Shown here one piece after another: positions 7,840 through 14,800 of a stretch of DNA of 18,646 nucleotides. Positions within the stretch are counted from its first letter, which is position 1; every line of letters begins with the position of its first letter. The position numbers were made by a program, and so were the translations under genes. Source of the stretch: Schlegelella_A sp031360885 (GTDB lineage Bacteria > Pseudomonadota > Gammaproteobacteria > Burkholderiales > Burkholderiaceae_C); contig JANMCC010000224.1 of the NCBI GenBank assembly GCA_031360885.1, forward strand, positions 1-18,646, read 5' to 3'. The notes under the pieces are model-generated. The model saw nothing but the letters and a program-made list of their open reading frames with translations, did no database searches and was not told where the DNA came from.

Positions 7840-10800
7840 ATGGCTTTCGTTCATCTGCGCGTGCACACCGAATACTCGGTCGTCGACGGGACGCTGCGCG
7901 TCGACGAGGCGGTGGCGGCGGCGGCGGGCGACGGCCAGGGCGCGCTCGCGATCACCGACCTGAGCAACCTGTTCGGCGCGGTCAAGTTCTACAGCGCCGC
8001 GCGCGCCGCCGGCGTGAAGCCGATCGTCGGCGTCGAGCTCTGCCTCGAGCCCGAAGGCAGCGAGCGGCAGCCGAGCCGCCTGGTCGTGCTGGTGCAGAAC
8101 CGCGAGGGCTACCTCAACTGCTGCGATCTGCTCTCGCGCGGCTGGCTGGAGCACGCCGAACGCGGCCACGCCCTGATCAAGTGGCAATGGCTGGCCGAGC
8201 GCAATGCCGGCCTGATCGTTCTCTCGGGCGCGGAAAGCGGCGCAATCGGCCAGGCCCTCGCGGCCGGCGACGACCCGCGCGCCCGCGCGCTGACCGAGCG
8301 CGCGCAGCGCGTCTTCGGCAACCGCTTCTACATCGAGGTGCAGCGCAACGCCATGCCGGGCTGCGAGTCGCACCTGCGCGCGGCGGTGCAGCTCGCGTCG
8401 GAGCAGCGCCTTCCCGTGGTCGCCACGCACGGCGTGCAGTTCCTCGGCCCCGACGACCACGAGGCGCACGACGCCCGCGTCTGCGTCGCCGAGGGCGAGA
8501 TGCTGGCCAACCCGAAGCGCGTCAAGCGCTTCAGCCGCGAGCAGTACTTCAAGTCGCAGGCGCAGATGGAGGCGCTGTTCGCCGACCTGCCGAGCGCGCT
8601 CGCCAACACGGTCGAGATCGCCAAGCGCTGCAACCTCGGCCTGGTGCTCGGCAAGCCGCAATTGCCGGACTTCGCCACGCCGCGGGTCGGCGATGTGCCG
8701 GTGCCGATGGCCGAGTACTTCCGGATCGCCTCGCACGAAGGCCTCGAGGTCCGCCTCGCCCAGCTCTATGCCGACCCGGCGGCGCGCGAGAAGGAGCGCC
8801 CGCGCTACGTCACCCGGCTCGACTTCGAGATCGAGACGATCCTGAAGATGGGCTTCCCGGGCTACTTCCTGATCGTCGCCGACTTCATCAACTGGGCCCG
8901 CAACAACGGCTGCCCGGTCGGGCCGGGGCGTGGCTCGGGCGCGGGCTCGCTGGTCGCCTACTCGCTCAACATCACCGGCCTCGATCCCTTGCGCTACGGC
9001 CTGCTGTTCGAGCGCTTCCTCAACCCGGAGCGGGTGTCGATGCCCGACTTCAACATCGACTTCTGCCAGGCCAATCGCGACCGCGTCATCGACTACGTCA
9101 AGCACAAGTACGGCAGGGACGCGGTCAGCCAGATCGCGACCTTCGGCACGATGGCGGCGAAGGCGGCGCTGCGCGACATCGGCCGGGTCCTGGGCATGAG
9201 CTACGGCCATGTCGACTCGGTGGCAAAGCTCGTGCCGGCCCCGCCGGGCAAGAGCGTCACCCTGCGCCGGCCGCCGCCGCGCGGCGAAGACGGCGAGCGG
9301 CCCGACGACGGCGGCGTGATCTACGCGCGCCGCGAGGCGCCCGAGATCGAGCAGCGCGAGAAGAACGAGGAAGAGGTCGCCGAGCTGCTGGCGCTGGCCG
9401 AGCGGGTGGAGGGAATCGTGCGCAACGTCGGCATGCACGCCGGCGGCGTGCTGATCGCGCCGGGCCGGATCACCGACTTCTGCCCGCTCTACATGCAGCC
9501 GGGCAGCGAAAGCGCGGTCAGCCAGTTCGACAAGGACGACGTCGAGGCGATCGGCCTGGTGAAGTTCGACTTCCTCGGCCTGGCCACGCTCACCATCCTC
9601 GAGCTCGCCAAGGACTTCATCGTCGCCCGCCATCCCGAGCGCGCCGGCTTCGACTACGACGCCCTGCCGCTCGACGATCCGAAGGTCTACGCCCTCTTCA
9701 CCGAAGGCCGGACCGAATCGGTGTTCCAGTTCGAAAGCGGCGGCATGCAGCGCATGCTGCGCGAGGCCAGGCCGACGCGGCTGGAGGACCTGATCGCGCT
9801 GAACGCGATGTTCCGGCCGGGCCCGATGGAGAACATTCCGAGCTTTTGCCTGCGCAAGAACGGCAAGGAGACGGTGAGCTATCCGCATCCGCTGCTCGAG
9901 CGCGTGCTCGGCGAGACCTACGGGATCATGGTCTACCAGGAGCAGGTGATGGAGGCGGCCCAGGTGATGGGCGGCTACTCGCTCGGCGGCGCCGACCTGT
10001 TGCGCCGGGCCATGGGCAAGAAGAAGCCCGAGGAGATGGCCAAGCACCGTGCGGTCTTCCGTGAGGGCGCGGCGAAGAAGGAGATCGCGGCGGGGGTGGC
10101 CGACGAGGTCTTCTCGCTGATGGAGAAGTTCGCCGGCTACGGCTTCAACAAGTCGCATGCCGCCGCGTACTCGCTGCTCGCGTATCACACGGCGTGGATC
10201 AAGGTCCACTTCCCGGCCGAGTTCTTCGCCGCGAACATGACGGTCGAGCTCGACAACAGCGACAAGCTGAAGTCGCTGCTGGTCGACGCGCGCAGCTTCG
10301 GCGTGACCATCGCCACGCCCGACATCAACAGCGGCACCTACCGCTTCGAGCCGGTCTCGCCCAAGGTCGTGCGCTACGGCCTGGGCGCGGTCAAGGGCAC
10401 GGGGCAGGGCGCGATCGAGGCGATCGTCGCGGCGCGCGAGGGCGGTGCGTTCACCAGCCTGTTCGATTTCTGCGCCCGGGTCGACCGCGGCCGCATCAAC
10501 CGCCGTGTCGTCGAGGCGCTGATCAAGGCCGGTGCGTTCGACGCGCTGCACGGCGAGCGCTCGATGCTGCTCGCCAGCGTCGGCCTGGCGCTCGACTGGG
10601 CCGACACGCAGGCGGCGCACGCCGACCAGGGCGGCCTCTTCGACTTCGGCGCCGACAGCGGCGACATGCACGGCGCCAGCACGCAGGAGCCGGCGCTGGT
10701 GGCGGCGGCGCCGTGGAGCATCAAGGAGCGGCTGACGCTGGAGAAGGCGGCGCTCGGCTTCTACCTCTCGGGCCACCTCTTCGACCAGAGCGCGGCCGAA

Positions 10801-11370
10801 GTCCGCCGCTTCGCCAAGGTCAGGCTGGCCGACGTGATCGACCGGCGCGAGCCGATGCTGCTCGCCGGCATCGTTTGCGACCTGCGCGTCGTCAACGGCC
10901 AGCGCGGCCGGGCCGCGATCTTCAAGCTCGACGACGGCAGCGAGGCGATGGAGGCGGTGGCCAGCGAGGACCTGCTCAACGCCAACCGCCACCTGCTCAA
11001 GGACGACGAGCTGGTGATCGTGCAGGGCAAGGTCCAGCCCGACCGGTTCTCGGGCGGCGTGCGCCTCAACGTGCAGAGCGTCTGGGACCTCGCCGCGGCG
11101 CGCTGCCGCTTCGGCAAGTACCTGCGGGTCGAGGTCAACGGCAGCGTGCCGCCGGTGGCCGAGGTGCTGCGTGAGTTCCCGTCGCGGCGCCTCGCGACCG
11201 AGCACGGCGACGTGCCGCAGGGGCTCGCGGTCCGGCTCGCGCTGCTGCGCGAGCACGCCAGCGGCGAGATCGACCTCGGCGATTCGGCCCGCTTCTATCC
11301 TTCGGAAGCGGCGCTCGCGCGCTGGAACGCGGCCGCGGCGCACGGCCGCGCCGTCGTGGTGTACGAGTGA
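7840..11370 (+). CDS. dnaE: DNA polymerase III subunit alpha
   Basis: 1176-residue replicative polymerase subunit that synthesises DNA within the Pol III holoenzyme. In order: PHP domain (VHLRVHTEYS, residues 4-13); palm with GRGSGAGSLVAYSL near 364; the metal-binding stretch around residue 403; VKFDFLGL with Asp577 (E. coli D555); QGGLF at 930-934, a beta-clamp-binding motif (QxxLF); and an OB fold about 1005-1075. Residues about 467-500 form a Pro/Arg/Asp-rich insertion relative to E. coli. Oddity: Asp403-Phe-Asn405-Ile-Asp407 stands where E. coli has Asp401-Phe-Asp403-Val-Asp405, so one catalytic Asp is Asn. ATG 7840 fits a leaderless start; ATG 7831 is three codons upstream in frame. A long upstream in-frame extension runs antisense to egtB and is not real. 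Confidence 0.96.
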   Translation: MAFVHLRVHTEYSVVDGTLRVDEAVAAAAGDGQGALAITDLSNLFGAVKFYSAARAAGVKPIVGVELCLEPEGSERQPSRLVVLVQNREGYLNCCDLLSRGWLEHAERGHALIKWQWLAERNAGLIVLSGAESGAIGQALAAGDDPRARALTERAQRVFGNRFYIEVQRNAMPGCESHLRAAVQLASEQRLPVVATHGVQFLGPDDHEAHDARVCVAEGEMLANPKRVKRFSREQYFKSQAQMEALFADLPSALANTVEIAKRCNLGLVLGKPQLPDFATPRVGDVPVPMAEYFRIASHEGLEVRLAQLYADPAAREKERPRYVTRLDFEIETILKMGFPGYFLIVADFINWARNNGCPVGPGRGSGAGSLVAYSLNITGLDPLRYGLLFERFLNPERVSMPDFNIDFCQANRDRVIDYVKHKYGRDAVSQIATFGTMAAKAALRDIGRVLGMSYGHVDSVAKLVPAPPGKSVTLRRPPPRGEDGERPDDGGVIYARREAPEIEQREKNEEEVAELLALAERVEGIVRNVGMHAGGVLIAPGRITDFCPLYMQPGSESAVSQFDKDDVEAIGLVKFDFLGLATLTILELAKDFIVARHPERAGFDYDALPLDDPKVYALFTEGRTESVFQFESGGMQRMLREARPTRLEDLIALNAMFRPGPMENIPSFCLRKNGKETVSYPHPLLERVLGETYGIMVYQEQVMEAAQVMGGYSLGGADLLRRAMGKKKPEEMAKHRAVFREGAAKKEIAAGVADEVFSLMEKFAGYGFNKSHAAAYSLLAYHTAWIKVHFPAEFFAANMTVELDNSDKLKSLLVDARSFGVTIATPDINSGTYRFEPVSPKVVRYGLGAVKGTGQGAIEAIVAAREGGAFTSLFDFCARVDRGRINRRVVEALIKAGAFDALHGERSMLLASVGLALDWADTQAAHADQGGLFDFGADSGDMHGASTQEPALVAAAPWSIKERLTLEKAALGFYLSGHLFDQSAAEVRRFAKVRLADVIDRREPMLLAGIVCDLRVVNGQRGRAAIFKLDDGSEAMEAVASEDLLNANRHLLKDDELVIVQGKVQPDRFSGGVRLNVQSVWDLAAARCRFGKYLRVEVNGSVPPVAEVLREFPSRRLATEHGDVPQGLAVRLALLREHASGEIDLGDSARFYPSEAALARWNAAAAHGRAVVVYE

Positions 11371-11389
11371 AGCGCCGGCGCGCCACGCG

Positions 11390-12673
11390 ATGACACGCTC
11401 CGGCGCCTCGTACACCGGCCTCGTCCTCACCGGCGGCGGCGCGCGGGCCGCCTACCAGGTCGGTGTGCTGAAGGCGATCGCGCAGATCCGTCGCGAGGCC
11501 GGCGCGATCGACAGCGGCAATCCGTTCCCGGTGATCGCCGGCACCTCCGCCGGCGCGATCAACGCCGCTGCGCTCGCCTGCCGCGCCGACGACTTCGACG
11601 GCGCGATCGCCGGCATCTGCGAGGTCTGGGAGAACTTTCGCGCCGAGCAGGTCTACCGCTCCGACTCGCTCGGCGTGATCCGCACCGGCGCGCGCTGGCT
11701 GACGATGATGTCGATCGGCTGGGTGATCGCCCGCTGGCGCCGCGCCCGGCCGCGCTCGCTGCTCGACAACAAGCCGCTCGAGGCCTTGCTCGGCAAGCTC
11801 GTCAGCACCGAGCGGCTGCACAAGGTGATGCGCGAAGGCCACCTGCACGGCCTGGCGGTCACGGCGTCGAGCTACGGCTCGGGCCTGCACGTCACGTTCT
11901 ACGACGCGCTCGACGACATCGTGCCGTGGACGCGCTCGCAACGCCTCGCCGTGCGCGCCGAGATCAAGATCCCGCACCTGCTCGCCTCCTCGGCGATCCC
12001 GTTCGTCTTTCCCGCGGTCGCGCTCGACATCAACGGCAGCCACGAGTACTGCGGCGACGGCTCGATGCGCCAGGCGGCGCCGATCTCGCCGGCGGTGCAC
12101 CTGGGCGCGGAGAGGATCCTGGTCGTCGGCGCGGGCCGCATGCACGAGCCGCCGGGCGAGCGCGCGCCCAGCACCGAGTATCCGAACCTGGCGCAGATCG
12201 CCGGCCACGCGCTCTCGAACATCTTTCTCGATGCCCTCGCGGCCGACGTCGAGCGGCTGCGCCGGATCAACACGACCCTGGCGCTGCTGCCGCCGCGCTC
12301 GCGCGCCGACACGTCGCTCAAGCCGATCGAGGTGCTGGTGATCGCACCGAGCGAGCGGCTCGACGACATCGCCTCCAAGCACCTCTCGAGCCTGCCGCTG
12401 CCGATCCGCGCGATGCTGCGCGGCCTCGGCGTCTCGGGCCAGGGCGACGACGCGCGCGGCGCGGCGCTGGCGAGCTACCTGCTGTTCGAAGCGCCCTACA
12501 CGCGCGAGCTGATGGCGCTCGGCGTGCGCGACACGATGGCGCGGCGCGACGAGGTTCTCGCCTTCTTCGGCTGGGGCGCCGAGGCTTCGCAGGAAGGCGA
12601 GGGCAGCGCCGGCGAAAGCGGGGCTCCGGACGGCAGCCAGGCGCTGCAGGCAGAAGCCCCGCGGCCGGGCTAG
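11390..12673 (+). CDS. Patatin-like phospholipase family protein
   Basis: 427-residue patatin-fold hydrolase, expected to cleave acyl ester bonds of phospholipids or related lipids. The oxyanion-hole loop TGGGARAAYQVG is at residues 14-25, the nucleophile elbow GTSAG at 51-55 with Ser53, and the dyad Asp223 in CGDGSMRQAAP. A hydrophobic/basic patch (WLTMMSIGWVIARWRRARPR, about 103-122) may touch membrane. No signal peptide is seen. The C-terminal 30 residues are low-complexity Gly/Glu/Ala/Ser. ATG 11390 is chosen because it directly precedes the patatin loop and lies 19 bases after the dnaE stop; an upstream in-frame start would lie inside dnaE. No clear ribosome site is present, so expression may depend on read-through from dnaE. 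It is convergent with the next gene, six bases apart. Confidence 0.9.
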   Translation: MTRSGASYTGLVLTGGGARAAYQVGVLKAIAQIRREAGAIDSGNPFPVIAGTSAGAINAAALACRADDFDGAIAGICEVWENFRAEQVYRSDSLGVIRTGARWLTMMSIGWVIARWRRARPRSLLDNKPLEALLGKLVSTERLHKVMREGHLHGLAVTASSYGSGLHVTFYDALDDIVPWTRSQRLAVRAEIKIPHLLASSAIPFVFPAVALDINGSHEYCGDGSMRQAAPISPAVHLGAERILVVGAGRMHEPPGERAPSTEYPNLAQIAGHALSNIFLDALAADVERLRRINTTLALLPPRSRADTSLKPIEVLVIAPSERLDDIASKHLSSLPLPIRAMLRGLGVSGQGDDARGAALASYLLFEAPYTRELMALGVRDTMARRDEVLAFFGWGAEASQEGEGSAGESGAPDGSQALQAEAPRPG

Positions 12674-12679
12674 CCCGAC

Positions 12680-13036
12680 CTACTTCTTCATCGGCGCGCT
12701 CGCGTCCGCCGCCTTCTTCTTCGTCGCCGGCGCCGCCGGGCCGGCCTTGACCGCGCCGCTCGGGGCCGGGCCGGCGTAGGCCCTGCCGTCGAGGGTGAGG
12801 CCGTTCTGCGAGAACTTCGCGGCGTTCGCATCGCCCACGCCCTTGACCCGGGTGGTGAGGTCGTGCCAGTCCTTGAAGGGCGCCTTCTTGCGCTCGCCGA
12901 GGATCTGCGTCGAAAGCGACGGGCCGATGCCCTTGATCGATTCCAGCTCGGCCTGGTCGGCCTTGTTGACGTCGACGGCGGCGAACGCGGTGGCGGCGAC
13001 GAGCGCGCCGAGCGCGACGATGAATTGCTTGAACAT
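12680..13036 (-). CDS. Secreted ComEA-like helix-hairpin-helix DNA-binding protein (short paralogue)
   Basis: 118 residues. An N-terminal signal peptide (about residues 1-19, MFKQFIVALG then a hydrophobic core ending TAFA) leads to a mature protein starting AVDVNKAD. Two helix-hairpin-helix elements follow: ELESIKGIGPSLSTQIL (31-46) and TRVKGVGDANAAKF (62-75). The layout matches ComEA/ComE, the periplasmic double-stranded DNA receptor of natural transformation, without its N-terminal membrane anchor, like Neisseria ComE. The C-terminal 30 residues are Lys/Ala/Pro rich. AGGAG precedes the ATG by 7 bases. It is the downstream member of a tandem pair: 60 of the first 80 residues equal those of the neighbour. 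A DNA-uptake role is inferred; no other competence gene is in the window. Confidence 0.85.
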   Translation of the reverse strand: MFKQFIVALGALVAATAFAAVDVNKADQAELESIKGIGPSLSTQILGERKKAPFKDWHDLTTRVKGVGDANAAKFSQNGLTLDGRAYAGPAPSGAVKAGPAAPATKKKAADASAPMKK

Positions 13037-13062
13037 GGGATGCTCCTGAGGGTGAGGTTGAC

Positions 13063-13086
13063 GGCGTAGCGACGATCCGCTGCGCC
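13063..13086 (-). promoter_or_regulatory. Leader hairpin upstream of the short comEA-like gene
   Basis: On the minus strand GGCGCAGC pairs with GCTACGCC (7 of 8 pairs, one C-A mismatch) around an 8-base loop containing TCGT. It ends 27 bases before the ATG, just ahead of the AGGAG ribosome site. The same structure with different stem bases occurs at 13701-13724 before the paralogue. Confidence 0.5.
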
Positions 13087-13129
13087 GGTGGCGCGCGGCC
13101 CATGCCGCGTCGCGCCCTCTGAAAACGAC

Positions 13130-13162
13130 GCCCCGCGAGCCGCCGTTGTCCCTCCGCGGGGC
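13130..13162 (-). terminator. Terminator-like hairpin after the longer comEA-like gene
   Basis: On the minus strand GCCCCGCG (13155-13162) pairs with CGCGGGGC (13130-13137) across a 17-base loop. It is followed after three bases by a short TTTT run (13122-13125). It starts 27 bases after the stop of the longer paralogue and precedes the leader of the shorter one. The long loop and brief T-run make it a moderate candidate. Confidence 0.45.
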
Positions 13163-13181
13163 CCCTCCGCGGGGCCCCTCC
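13151..13181. repeat. 13-bp tandem repeat, 2.4 copies
   Basis: The unit CCTCCGCGGGGCC occurs at 13151-13163 and 13164-13176 without change, followed by a partial CCTCC. It lies just after the stop of the longer comEA-like gene. Each unit carries the self-complementary GGGGCCCC when joined to the next, so it could fold or slip. It overlaps the arm of the terminator-like hairpin. Confidence 0.8.
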
Positions 13182-13189
13182 TTCCGGTC

Positions 13190-13672
13190 TTACTTCTTCA
13201 CGGGCGCGCTGGCGGCCGTTTCGGCCTTCTTCGCGGCGCTCTTGTCCTGCGATTCCTTCACGTTCGCCTTGAACGCGGCCTTTTCGTCGCGCGCGTCCTG
13301 GGCGACGACGTGGCCCGCGTCCTTGACCGCCGAAGCCGACTTCGAGGCCACGGACTTGGTGCCTTCGACCGCCTTGGTCGTGATCGGCGCGCCGCCCGCG
13401 GTCGGACCCGAGAAATGGGTGCCGTTGAGGGTGAGGCCGCTGTCCGACATCTTCTTGGCGCTGACGTCGCCGACGCCCTTGACGCGGGTGGTGAAATCGT
13501 TCCAGTCCTTGAAGTGACCCTTCTTGCGCTCGCTGAGGATCAGCGACGACGTGGTCGGGCCGATGCCCTTGATCGATTGCAGCTCGGCCTGGGTGGCCTT
13601 GTTGACGTCGACGGCCGCGAAGGCCGTGGCCGCGATCAGCGCGGCGAGCGCGACGATGAATTTCTTGAACAT
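13190..13672 (-). CDS. Secreted ComEA-like helix-hairpin-helix DNA-binding protein (long paralogue)
   Basis: 160 residues. Signal peptide at about 1-19 (core ALAALIAATAFA), then mature AVDVNKAT and two helix-hairpin-helix elements: ELQSIKGIGPTTSSLIL (30-46) and TRVKGVGDVSAKKM (62-75). This half is 75 percent identical to the downstream neighbour. From about residue 98 it carries a 60-residue tail rich in Lys, Ala, Ser, Asp and Glu, with no hydrophobic core, which looks like an extended or amphipathic helical region reminiscent of LEA-like or histone-H1-like tails; the short paralogue lacks it. AGGAG precedes the ATG by 8 bases. A duplicated leader about 110 bp long is shared with the neighbour. 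Probably periplasmic DNA binding in transformation; the tail's role is unknown. Confidence 0.85.
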   Translation of the reverse strand: MFKKFIVALAALIAATAFAAVDVNKATQAELQSIKGIGPTTSSLILSERKKGHFKDWNDFTTRVKGVGDVSAKKMSDSGLTLNGTHFSGPTAGGAPITTKAVEGTKSVASKSASAVKDAGHVVAQDARDEKAAFKANVKESQDKSAAKKAETAASAPVKK

Positions 13673-13700
13673 GCGAGCGCTCCTGGGGTGGTGTGATGAC

Positions 13701-13724
13701 GGCGCCGCAACGAAAGGCGGCGCC
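13701..13724 (-). promoter_or_regulatory. Leader hairpin upstream of the long comEA-like gene
   Basis: On the minus strand GGCGCCGC pairs perfectly with GCGGCGCC (8 bp) around the loop CTTTCGTT. It ends 28 bases before the ATG, ahead of the AGGAG site. It is the counterpart of 13063-13086; one stem pair changes C-G to A-T between the two copies and the TCGT loop core is kept. Confidence 0.55.
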
Positions 13725-13764
13725 GGTGGCGTGCGGGCCGTGGCCGCCTCGCGCCCTGAGACAA

Positions 13765-13791
13765 CGGTCGCGGGAGCGCCCGCGTTGACCG
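13765..13791 (-). terminator. Terminator-like hairpin after hldD
   Basis: On the minus strand CGCGGG (13779-13784) pairs with CCCGCG (13769-13774) around a CGCT loop. An outer CGGT/ACCG pairing continues the stem across an asymmetric CAA bulge. TTGT follows rather than a pure T-run. It starts 17 bases after the hldD stop and probably ends the rpsA-hldD transcript. Confidence 0.45.
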
Positions 13792-13807
13792 GCGAACGCT
13801 TATGGCC

Positions 13808-14800
13808 TCAGGCCTGGGCCTGCAGCCAGGCGACGTAGCCGGCCACGCCGCCGGCCACATCGGCGAACGCGTGATCGCAGCCCGCGGCCCGCAGCCGGCC
13901 CAGGTCGGCTTCGGTGAAGCACCGGTACTTGCCGACCAGGGCGGAAGGAAAGTCGATGTAGTCGACCATCCCGGCCCGCACCAGCTCGTCGAGCGGCAGC
14001 GGCGCCTGGCCCTCGTCGGCACGGCAGGCGTTGACCACGGCGACCGCGACGTCGTTGAACGGCTGGGCCCGGCCGCTGCCGAGGTTGAAGATGCCGCTCG
14101 CCTCGGGATGCTCGAGGAACCAGAGGTTGACCGCGACCACGTCGCTCACGGCGACGAAGTCGCGCCGCTGCTCGCCGGCCGCGTAGCCGCCGTACTCGCC
14201 GAACAGCTTCACCCGCCCGGTCGCCTTCCATTCTTTGAACTGGTGGAACGCGACCGACGCCATCCGCCCCTTGTGCTGCTCGCGCGGCCCGTAGACGTTG
14301 AAGTAGCGAAAGCCGGCGATCTGCGTCCCCGTGGCCGGCAGGGCGCGGCGCACCACCTGGTCGAACAGCAGCTTCGACCAGCCATAGACGTTGAGCGGCC
14401 GCTCGAACTCGGGCTCCTCGCGGAACGACGCCGAGCCGCCGTAGGTGGCGGCCGAGGAGGCGTACAGCAGGCGCACGCCTTGCGCCTGGCAGGCGTCGAG
14501 CAGCGTCTTCGAGGCGCGGTAGTTGAGGTCGAGCATCAGTCGCCCGTCCTGCTCCATCGTGTCTGAGCAGGCGCCTTCGTGGAACACGCAGTCGACCCGG
14601 CCGAGCTCGCCCGCGGCGAAGCGGGCGTAGAAGTCGCGCCGGTCGAAGTAGTCGCTGATCGAGGCGCCGAGCAGGTTCCTGAACTTGGCGCCGTCGCTCA
14701 GGTCGTCGACCGCGATCACGTCGTCGACGCCGATGGCGTTCAGGCCGTGCACGAGGTTCGCGCCGATCATCCCCGCGGCGCCGGTCACCACCACTCTCAT
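13808..14800 (-). CDS. hldD: ADP-L-glycero-D-manno-heptose 6-epimerase
   Basis: 330 residues. Converts ADP-D-glycero- to ADP-L-glycero-D-manno-heptose, the activated sugar for the LPS inner core, in the cytoplasm. It is a short-chain dehydrogenase-type epimerase: nucleotide-binding VTGAAGMIGAN (residues 5-15), YASSAATYGG with the active Ser at about 115-116, and the Tyr139/Lys143 pair in VYGWSK. HldD-specific stretches include GACSDTMEQDG and NVYGPREQHKGRMAS. ATG 14800 is chosen because the Rossmann strand starts immediately, and the ATGA overlaps the rfaE1 stop by four bases; a much longer open frame upstream is out of register with rfaE1 and not real. It is the last gene of the rpsA-hldD series. 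Confidence 0.96.
   Translation of the reverse strand: MRVVVTGAAGMIGANLVHGLNAIGVDDVIAVDDLSDGAKFRNLLGASISDYFDRRDFYARFAAGELGRVDCVFHEGACSDTMEQDGRLMLDLNYRASKTLLDACQAQGVRLLYASSAATYGGSASFREEPEFERPLNVYGWSKLLFDQVVRRALPATGTQIAGFRYFNVYGPREQHKGRMASVAFHQFKEWKATGRVKLFGEYGGYAAGEQRRDFVAVSDVVAVNLWFLEHPEASGIFNLGSGRAQPFNDVAVAVVNACRADEGQAPLPLDELVRAGMVDYIDFPSALVGKYRCFTEADLGRLRAAGCDHAFADVAGGVAGYVAWLQAQA

Noticed and set aside
7756..11430. Open frame of over 1200 codons antisense to dnaE
   Set aside because: It mirrors dnaE codon by codon, is dominated by Arg, Ala, Val, Leu, Glu and His, and has no recognisable domain. This is typical of antisense frames in GC-rich genes with biased third positions.
13151..13181. 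13-bp tandem repeat as a CRISPR or regulatory iteron
   Set aside because: Only 2.4 copies with no spacers and pure GC-rich sequence; slippage after the stop codon is the simpler explanation.
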